This document shows positions 58,287 to 64,000 of a stretch of 64,000 nucleotides of DNA, one piece after another (the stretch's first letter is position 1; every line of letters begins with the position of its first letter). Under the pieces are notes generated by a model. It was not told where the DNA came from. It saw only the letters and a program-made list of their open reading frames with translations, and made no database searches. The translations under genes and the position numbers were made by a program. The stretch is from Campylobacter bilis (GTDB taxonomy: Bacteria; Campylobacterota; Campylobacteria; Campylobacterales; Campylobacteraceae): assembly GCF_016806695.1 (NCBI RefSeq), contig NZ_WUED01000001.1:84445-148444 (forward strand), read 5' to 3'.

Positions 58287-59621
58287 TTAATCTTCTTTAG
58301 CTAAATTTTCAAGACTTCTAAGTCCATCTTCTCCTATTAAATTCTCACCTTTTAAATCGCTAAATATAGCATTTAAAGAACTGACTATAGCTGTAGAATT
58401 AAAACTTAAATTTTCTATGGCTTTTTCTCTTTTTTTCCATATATTTTGCAAAGCCCTTTTTTCAGCTTCTAATTCTTCTTTCATATTTTGATAGGTTTTA
58501 AGTATAAAAGTAATTTGTGTATTAAATTCTTTAGAATTAAGATACTCATATAAAATATGATTTTTTTCATCCTTGTTTTTTAAAGCATTTTTTAGTTTAT
58601 AAATATTCATAATGCTTTCTCTAAGCACAGCTAAAACCCCTTTAAATTCAAAAAAAGTACAAACTAAAATCCCTTCTTTAAAATGCGTTTTTTCTCTTTC
58701 TTTTGGCATAGTTTTTGTAATTAAAACAGCTATATCACTTCTTGCTGCTATACTATCGAGTTTAAGTTTATCAAGCCATTCTTTATTAAATTCTTTAGTA
58801 CGCTTAATCTCATACAAAATACTCCCACAAATATTCCCAAAATTATCTTTAACCACGTGCAAGCAATCTGCCCCACTTATACCCTTTGGTACTTCTTTAA
58901 CTTCATCACTTAAATATTCTTTTTGGATGTATTCTTGTATAAACAATTCTGCTGCTTCGCCCTGAAGTTGTTGCGATCCTTGATCTGCTTTACGCTTTAA
59001 CACATCTAATTCTTGTTTTACAGTATTAAATTGTATTTGAAGCTCTTTATGTGCCATTTCTTTTTCTTCATATTCTAAACGAATTTTTTGTTTTTGTAAT
59101 TCTAAATTCTTATTTTCTTGTTCTTTAAATTCTTTTAAAGCTTCTTCTTTGATTTGAAATTTTAACCTTTCTTCATTTTCTTTTTGCTCTCTTTTAAGCT
59201 TTTCATTTTCGGCTTTCACGCTTAATAACTGACTTAATTCTTTGCTTTTTTGATCTAATTCTTCTTGCATAATTTTCACTTCACTTTCATGCTCTTTATG
59301 AAATTTTTCACTGAATTCTTTTTGAAAATTTTGTTTTTGCATAAGGAAATCTTGTTGAATTTTTTGCTTTTGTAAAAGAAGTTCTTGACTTACTCTTTCA
59401 TTGATAAGTTTTTCTTGATCTGCTTTTTGAACTTTTAAATCGTTTAAAGCCTTAGCATACTCGATCTTTTGCTTGTTAACTTCATTTTGAAATTCTTGCT
59501 TTTGTTTTTGAAACTCTTCTTGAACTTGATTTGAAATTTGTATATATAAAAGCTCATTTATATCCATAAAATTACCACAATTTGGGCATTTAATTGGATC
59601 ATTTTGATTTAAATTTTGCAT
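58287..59621 (-). CDS. DUF2130 protein: coiled coil plus nuclease-like domain
   Basis: A 444-residue protein started at MQNLNQND (ATG 59619-59621, after AAGGAAAAATT). Residues 12-15 are a CPNC pair, residues about 30-215 a long coiled coil rich in Glu, Lys and Gln, and 220-390 a globular domain typical of DUF2130. That domain shows GEAAELF (Glu222), Asp252 in SGADCLHVV and Glu271-x-Lys273 in LYEIKRTK, the spacing of a PD-(D/E)xK nuclease fold. The biological role is unknown. Confidence 0.82.
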   Translation of the reverse strand: MQNLNQNDPIKCPNCGNFMDINELLYIQISNQVQEEFQKQKQEFQNEVNKQKIEYAKALNDLKVQKADQEKLINERVSQELLLQKQKIQQDFLMQKQNFQKEFSEKFHKEHESEVKIMQEELDQKSKELSQLLSVKAENEKLKREQKENEERLKFQIKEEALKEFKEQENKNLELQKQKIRLEYEEKEMAHKELQIQFNTVKQELDVLKRKADQGSQQLQGEAAELFIQEYIQKEYLSDEVKEVPKGISGADCLHVVKDNFGNICGSILYEIKRTKEFNKEWLDKLKLDSIAARSDIAVLITKTMPKEREKTHFKEGILVCTFFEFKGVLAVLRESIMNIYKLKNALKNKDEKNHILYEYLNSKEFNTQITFILKTYQNMKEELEAEKRALQNIWKKREKAIENLSFNSTAIVSSLNAIFSDLKGENLIGEDGLRSLENLAKED

Positions 59622-59686
59622 AATTTTTCCTTCAAATTTTCTCACAAATTTAACATAGAAAAACAAAGATTATTATAAGATTGACT

Positions 59687-59695
59687 TGTTAAAAT
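59687..59695 (+). promoter_or_regulatory. Extended -10 promoter of the Bcr-like exporter gene
   Basis: TGTTAAAAT, 29 bases before the ATG of the next gene; same nonamer as the lctP, ung and ggt promoters. Confidence 0.5.
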
Positions 59696-59723
59696 GATTT
59701 TTTAAAAGTAATTAGGATTATAA

Positions 59724-60935
59724 ATGCAAAAACACACTAAAATTCATGGCTTTGCAAAATTCAAACTCATTATCATCCTTGCTTTAATGTCAAGTATAGC
59801 CCCGCTTTCTACAGACATGTACCTCCCTGCACTCACTCATGTAAAGCAAAGTTTTCAAACCAATTCTTTTTTAACCCAACTTAGCATTGCAAGTTTTTTT
59901 GTCGCCTTTGCTTTAGGACAGCTGATATATGGTCCTTTAAGTGATATTTATGGGCGTAAAATTTCTGCTTTAACAGGGATATTTTTCTTTATCATTTCAA
60001 GTTTATTTTGCGTGATTATTGATAATATTTATGCCTTTATCGCTTTAAGGTTTCTTCAAGCTCTTGGTGGTTGTGCAGGAGTAGTAATAGCAAGAGCGAT
60101 TGTAAATGATTTATTTGAAATTAAAGAAGCTGCAGCTGTTTTTGCACTCATGATGGTTTTTACCTCACTTGCACCCATGCTTTCACCGACTTTTGGAGGA
60201 TTTTTATTAGAATATTTTTCATGGCATAGCATTTTTGCGACTTTATTTGCTTTAGGAATTTTACTTTTTGTAATGGTGCTTTTTGGCTTAAAAGAATCCG
60301 CACCCCATCTTAAAAAGCAAAAATTCTCCTACAAACAAGCCATAAAAGGCTATAAATTAGTGCTTAATGATAAATATTTTCTAATTTACATACTTTGTGC
60401 TTCTTTAGCTTTAGCTGCAATGTTTGCTTATATTACAGGGTCAAGCTTTGTTTTTACACAATTTTTTGCCCTAAGCGAACAAAAATTTGCATTATTTTTT
60501 GGTATTAATGCTTTAGGATTTATAATTTGTGCCAATATTAACGCTAAATTAATACAAAAATTTCAAAGCGAAAAAATACTTTCAAAGGCTTTGATAATCA
60601 TGTTTATATCAACTATTATTTTGCTTGTAAATGCATTTTTTTATCCTCATTTTTTACTTTTTCAAATAAGTATTTTTACAAGTATAGCCATGCTAGGATT
60701 TATCGCACCTAATACCACAACCTTGGCTATGGCAAGATTTAAAGAACATAGCGGAACTGCCTCTGCTGTACTTGGAACAGTGCAATTTAGCTTTGCAGGA
60801 TTGATTTCTTTTATAGTTGGAATCATAAATGCTAATACTCCTATAATCCTTGCTTTGGTAATGTGCATTTGTGTTTTAATGGCAAATATGATATATTTAT
60901 TAATAAAATCAAAGCATCAAACCCAAAGGAGATAA
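59724..60935 (+). CDS. Bcr/CflA-family MFS drug exporter
   Basis: A 403-residue, 12-helix major facilitator. The first helix region IAPLSTDMYLPALTHV and the MFS motif QLIYGPLSDIYGRK plus RFLQALGGCAGVVIARAIV (short: RFLQALGGCAGVV) are typical of the Bcr/CflA subfamily. It exports small molecules by proton antiport; substrates unknown. Three bases separate it from the SIMPL gene. Confidence 0.9.
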   Translation: MQKHTKIHGFAKFKLIIILALMSSIAPLSTDMYLPALTHVKQSFQTNSFLTQLSIASFFVAFALGQLIYGPLSDIYGRKISALTGIFFFIISSLFCVIIDNIYAFIALRFLQALGGCAGVVIARAIVNDLFEIKEAAAVFALMMVFTSLAPMLSPTFGGFLLEYFSWHSIFATLFALGILLFVMVLFGLKESAPHLKKQKFSYKQAIKGYKLVLNDKYFLIYILCASLALAAMFAYITGSSFVFTQFFALSEQKFALFFGINALGFIICANINAKLIQKFQSEKILSKALIIMFISTIILLVNAFFYPHFLLFQISIFTSIAMLGFIAPNTTTLAMARFKEHSGTASAVLGTVQFSFAGLISFIVGIINANTPIILALVMCICVLMANMIYLLIKSKHQTQRR

Positions 60936-60938
60936 AAA

Positions 60939-61640
60939 ATGAAAATCAATGCTTTTGTCATATCACTAGCTATAGTATTAGCCAGTTTAATACTTGCTAT
61001 AGGCTTTTACAAAAGCTTAAACGAATTTAAAATACTTCAAAGAAGTGTGACAGTAAAAGGATTAAGTCAAAAAGATGTAGAAGCTGACACTTTAATATTA
61101 CCTATAAAATTTACAAGATCAAATAATAATCTTGCAAATTTATACAAAGAACTTGAACAAGATAAAGAAAACCTAATCCAATTTTTAGAAGAACAAGGTA
61201 TAAAAACTGATGAAATAAGTTCCAATGCCCCAAATATCATAGACAAATTAAGCGATCCTTATAGCAATGACAAGCAGGCTGTATACAGATACACAGGCAC
61301 AAGAACCTTACTCTTATACACAAAAAATGTAAAACTTGGAAAAACCATACAAGAAAAAATTTCAACACTAGGCAAAGAAGGTATAGTGCTAACAATTGAT
61401 GATTATGATATAGAATATCTTTACACAAAACTTAATGATATAAAACCTCAAATGATAGAAGAAGCTACAATCAATGCTAGAAATGCAGCGATTAAATTCG
61501 CACAGGATTCAAACAGTAGTTTAGGCAAGATAAAAAAAGCATCCCAAGGACAATTTAGCATTACTAACAGAGACAAAAATACTCCTTATATCAAAACCTT
61601 AAGAGTGGTATCTACTATAGAATATTACTTAAAAGACTAA
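60939..61640 (+). CDS. SIMPL-domain (DUF541) protein
   Basis: A 233-residue protein with an N-terminal membrane anchor (VISLAIVLASLILAIGFY) and a SIMPL/DUF541 domain: RSVTVKGLSQKDVEADTLIL, the central VLTIDDYDIEYLYTKL and EATINARNAAIKFAQDSNSSLGKI. Periplasmic in Campylobacter relatives (Cj0034c-like). Function of the family is poorly known. It shares a transcript with the exporter gene and ends at a hairpin. Confidence 0.83.
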   Translation: MKINAFVISLAIVLASLILAIGFYKSLNEFKILQRSVTVKGLSQKDVEADTLILPIKFTRSNNNLANLYKELEQDKENLIQFLEEQGIKTDEISSNAPNIIDKLSDPYSNDKQAVYRYTGTRTLLLYTKNVKLGKTIQEKISTLGKEGIVLTIDDYDIEYLYTKLNDIKPQMIEEATINARNAAIKFAQDSNSSLGKIKKASQGQFSITNRDKNTPYIKTLRVVSTIEYYLKD

Positions 61641-61642
61641 AA

Positions 61643-61668
61643 AATTTGCAAGCTAAAACTTGCAAATT
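61643..61668 (+). terminator. Terminator after the SIMPL gene
   Basis: Arms AATTTGCAAG / CTTGCAAATT, loop CTAAAA, followed by TAATATTTTTATA. The core closely resembles the hairpin after lctP. Confidence 0.75.
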
Positions 61669-61875
61669 AATATTTTTATACAGCTTAAAAACCTTTTTTC
61701 TTACTAATTAAAATGAAATAATTTTTACTCCTTTTTATTTAAATTGAATATAAAAATTTATAAAGCTAACTTTAAAAATATATTTTAATAAATGAGAAAA
61801 TTTGACACAATATAAAAATTTTTAAATATTTTTTCTCAAATATATTATTTTTAAATTCATAAATATCTTTAGTTT

Positions 61876-61884
61876 TGTTAAAAT
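61876..61884 (+). promoter_or_regulatory. Extended -10 promoter of ggt
   Basis: TTTTGTTAAAAT context; TGTTAAAAT 35 bases before the ggt ATG. An AAAGGAT ribosome site follows. Confidence 0.55.
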
Positions 61885-61918
61885 AAATTTTACATAATTA
61901 TTCAAACAAAGGATTAAA

Positions 61919-63589
61919 ATGCGTTATTTAGCTCTATTTGCAATTTCAATCACGTTAAGTTTTGGTGCTGCTAATGCACCTATACAAGATAGAACAGGCA
62001 CAGGACTTGTCTTATCAAGTCATAAATTAGCCAATGAAATAGGTAAAGAAATCCTTGATAAAGGTGGAAATGCCATAGATGCAGCTGTTGCGGTGGGTTA
62101 TGCTCTAGCCGTAGTACATCCTTCAGCAGGTAATATAGGCGGTGGGGGCTTTGCTGTTATCCACTTAGCAAACGGTGAGAACGCTACGCTTGATTTTAGA
62201 GAAATGGCTCCTTTAAAAGCAAGTAAAGATATGTATCTTGATAGCAAAGGAGAAGTGATCAAAAATGCTTCTACTATAGGCTATTTGGCAGCTGGAGTAC
62301 CTGGAACAGTCAAAGGTATGAGTGCAATACTTGATCGCTATGGCACTATGAAACTAAGTGATTTAATAGCACCTGCTATAAAACTTGCTGAAAAAGGCTA
62401 TCTTATCAATGACAGACAAGAACAAACCATGCTAGAAGCTAAAACTATGTTTGAACAATTCCCTAGCTCAAGCAAATATTTCCTTAAAAAAGACGGTAGT
62501 ACTTACAAAAGTGGAGATTTATTTGTTCAAAAAGATTTAGCAAAAGCTTTAAAACTAATTGCCAAAGAAGGACCTGATGCTTTTTATAAAGGAAAAATTG
62601 CTGATTTAATAGCAGCAGATATGGCTAAAAACAATGGTATCATCACTAAAGAAGACTTAGCTTCCTATGAAACCATCTGGAGAAAACCTGTAGAAGGCAC
62701 TTATAGAGGTTATGATATCATCTCTATGTCTCCACCTAGTAGTGGTGGTGCTCACATCATACAAATTTTAAATATCATGGAAAATGCTGATATACAAAAT
62801 TTAGGCTTTGCAAGCTCTAAAACCTTACATATCATGGCAGAAGCTATGCGTCAAGCTTATGCAGATCGTTCAGAATACCTAGGAGATCCTGACTTTGTTA
62901 AAGTCCCTCTTGAAAAACTTATAAGCAAAGAATATGCTAAAGAAATCTATATGCACATTCCAAAAAATAAAGCTTTACCAAGTTCAAAAGTTAAACCAGG
63001 TTTAGGACAAATTCACGAAGGGGAAAATACCACTCATTATTCTGTATTAGATAGCAAAGGTAATGCAGTAAGTATCACCTATACTATTAATGCAAGCTAT
63101 GGTTCAGGTGCTGCTATAGAAGGTGCAGGATTTTTACTAAATAATGAAATGGATGATTTTTCAATCAAACCAGGAGTACCAAATTTATATGGACTTATAG
63201 GAGGACAAGCTAATGCTATAGAACCTAAAAAAAGACCTTTAAGCTCTATGAGTCCTACTATCATACTCAAAGATGGAAAAGTATTTATGGTAGTAGGAAG
63301 TCCAGGTGGTTCTAGAATCATCACTACCGTTTTACAAGTCATCTCTAATGTAATTGATCATAAAATGGATATTTCAACTGCTGTAGAATCTCCAAGATTT
63401 CATATGCAATGGTTACCTGATGAGATAAGAACAGAACCTTTTGGGATTATTAAAGATGTCCAAAACAATCTTGAAAAAATGGGATATAAAATTACCCAAA
63501 AGCCTTATATGGGTGATGTAAATGCCATAATGATTGATCCAAAAACAGGAAAAATCTTAGGTTCTATGGATACAAGAAAAGAATTTTAA
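61919..63589 (+). CDS. ggt: Gamma-glutamyltransferase
   Basis: A 556-residue periplasmic GGT with signal peptide (RYLALFAISITLSFGAAN). Autocleavage exposes the nucleophile Thr371 in ENTTHYSVLDSKGNAVSITY (20 residues). SPPSSGGAHI and AGFLLNNEMDDF and the GSPGGSRIITT motif are present. It hydrolyses glutamine and glutathione, providing glutamate; in ggt-positive Campylobacter and in Helicobacter it supports colonisation. It has its own promoter and terminator and lies beside an rRNA operon. Confidence 0.95.
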   Translation: MRYLALFAISITLSFGAANAPIQDRTGTGLVLSSHKLANEIGKEILDKGGNAIDAAVAVGYALAVVHPSAGNIGGGGFAVIHLANGENATLDFREMAPLKASKDMYLDSKGEVIKNASTIGYLAAGVPGTVKGMSAILDRYGTMKLSDLIAPAIKLAEKGYLINDRQEQTMLEAKTMFEQFPSSSKYFLKKDGSTYKSGDLFVQKDLAKALKLIAKEGPDAFYKGKIADLIAADMAKNNGIITKEDLASYETIWRKPVEGTYRGYDIISMSPPSSGGAHIIQILNIMENADIQNLGFASSKTLHIMAEAMRQAYADRSEYLGDPDFVKVPLEKLISKEYAKEIYMHIPKNKALPSSKVKPGLGQIHEGENTTHYSVLDSKGNAVSITYTINASYGSGAAIEGAGFLLNNEMDDFSIKPGVPNLYGLIGGQANAIEPKKRPLSSMSPTIILKDGKVFMVVGSPGGSRIITTVLQVISNVIDHKMDISTAVESPRFHMQWLPDEIRTEPFGIIKDVQNNLEKMGYKITQKPYMGDVNAIMIDPKTGKILGSMDTRKEF

Positions 63590-63592
63590 AAC

Positions 63593-63627
63593 TATGACTT
63601 GTCTTTGAGATTTAAAGACAAGTCATA
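63593..63627 (+). terminator. Terminator after ggt
   Basis: Perfect 14-bp arms TATGACTTGTCTTT / AAAGACAAGTCATA with a 7-base loop, followed by AACAATCTTTTATTC. Confidence 0.85.
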
Positions 63628-63948
63628 ACAATCTTTTATTCTTAAACTTTTTATATCATAAAATTTTATACCTTTTTTAAAATAATTGAAAAAATTTATT
63701 TAAAACCAAATTCCAAAATCCCTTCAATCTCTTCTCAACTCATATTCTCATCATTACCATTTAATTCTATGAATATATAAAACTTATTTTATTTAATAAA
63801 TTAATTTTTCAATTTTAAAATAAAAATAATATATAATAATATATTATACAAGTATAAATACTATAAAATAAACTGTAAGCCTCTACACAATAATAATTTA
63901 AAAGATTGAAATAAAAAAAAGAAAAACTAAGAATAATAAAGCAGTCTA
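63628..63948. other. AT-rich spacer between ggt and the 5S rRNA gene
   Basis: About 320 bases with no credible gene on either strand. It lies downstream of both flanking units; a poly-A tract (poly-T on the minus strand) at about 63910-63928 is a candidate terminator for the rRNA operon. Confidence 0.5.
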
Positions 63949-64000
63949 ACAAGTCCGCAATGAGTTACTTTCCCCCTACCAGTAAGGTGTAGTATCATCA
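63949..64000 (-). rRNA. rrf: 5S rRNA, 3' part
   Basis: The minus strand at the right edge begins TGATGATACTACACCTTACT and ends GGGGGAAAGTAACTCATTGC then GGACTTGT. Aligned with E. coli 5S, the GAAAGTAACTC...GCGGACTTGT part corresponds to GAGAGTAGGGA...GCCAGGCA and places the 3' end near 63949. The remainder, and presumably 23S and 16S, are beyond the window. Confidence 0.85.

Overview
The window is AT-rich, densely packed chromosomal DNA from a thermophilic Campylobacter of the C. jejuni / C. coli / C. hepaticus group. Evidence for this: menaquinone-linked MtnN and a second amidohydrolase of the futalosine type, a split F-ATPase operon beginning with a b' subunit, LutABC plus LctP, AspA/DcuA, a sigma-54-type promoter driving hook genes, FlhF/FlhG/FliA/FliM/FliY in one operon, and gamma-glutamyltransferase. 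Gene order follows what I recall of C. jejuni NCTC 11168 read in reverse (about Cj0126 down to Cj0033). Several segments I expect there are absent (proB, cdtABC, an aspartate-racemase-like gene), and protein sequences appear related to, but not the same as, C. jejuni. A close relative such as C. hepaticus is possible; I cannot prove the species.

Layout. 1-2432 (+): end of rlmH, dksA-like gene, a membrane protein, dus. 2444-11371 (-): ybeY, recO, a nicotinamidase-like hydrolase, a TtcA-like protein, mtnN, fabD, slyD and the Tol-Pal envelope set (cpoB, pal, tolB, TolA/TonB-like, tolR, tolQ). 11371-19390 (-): atpC-D-G-A-H-F-F', parB, parA, birA. 19371-22078 (-): fmt, obgE, rpmA, rplU. 22269-24659 (-): three lipoproteins of the LpoB/YcfL/COG3014 type. 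24753-27514 (-): dcuA and aspA. 27780-28475 (+): ung. 28591-31628 (-): a short CydX-like ORF, cydB, cydA and a DUF4492 gene. 32035-36645 (+): lctP and lutABC. 36693-38800 (-): sppA and an aminofutalosine-deaminase-like hydrolase. 38893-45097 (+): aroQ, folK, then flhF, flhG, a small membrane protein, fliA, fliM, fliY. 45168-46789 (+): LOG-family protein and mnmA. 46818-48439 (-): a badly decayed DASS transporter pseudogene. 48593-48695 (-): the SRP RNA gene ffs. 48890-50889 (+): a possible hemerythrin remnant coupled to a FapA-like protein. 50891-55651 (-): flgE, flgD, fliK and a small gene under a sigma-54 promoter. 55771-58223 (+): typA and a membrane protein. 58287-59621 (-): DUF2130 protein. 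59724-63589 (+): Bcr/CflA exporter, SIMPL protein, ggt. The last 52 bases are the 3' end of a 5S rRNA on the minus strand.

The genes together describe an organic-acid/amino-acid metabolism (lactate uptake and oxidation, aspartate deamination with C4-dicarboxylate exchange, glutamine/glutathione hydrolysis), a cytochrome bd-type oxidase and ATP synthase, envelope integrity functions and early-to-middle flagellar assembly. I see no CRISPR array, transposase, prophage or defence island. The notable items are local: small unlisted genes, lost loci, decayed genes, an altered TtcA-like protein, and repeat/hairpin structures between operons.
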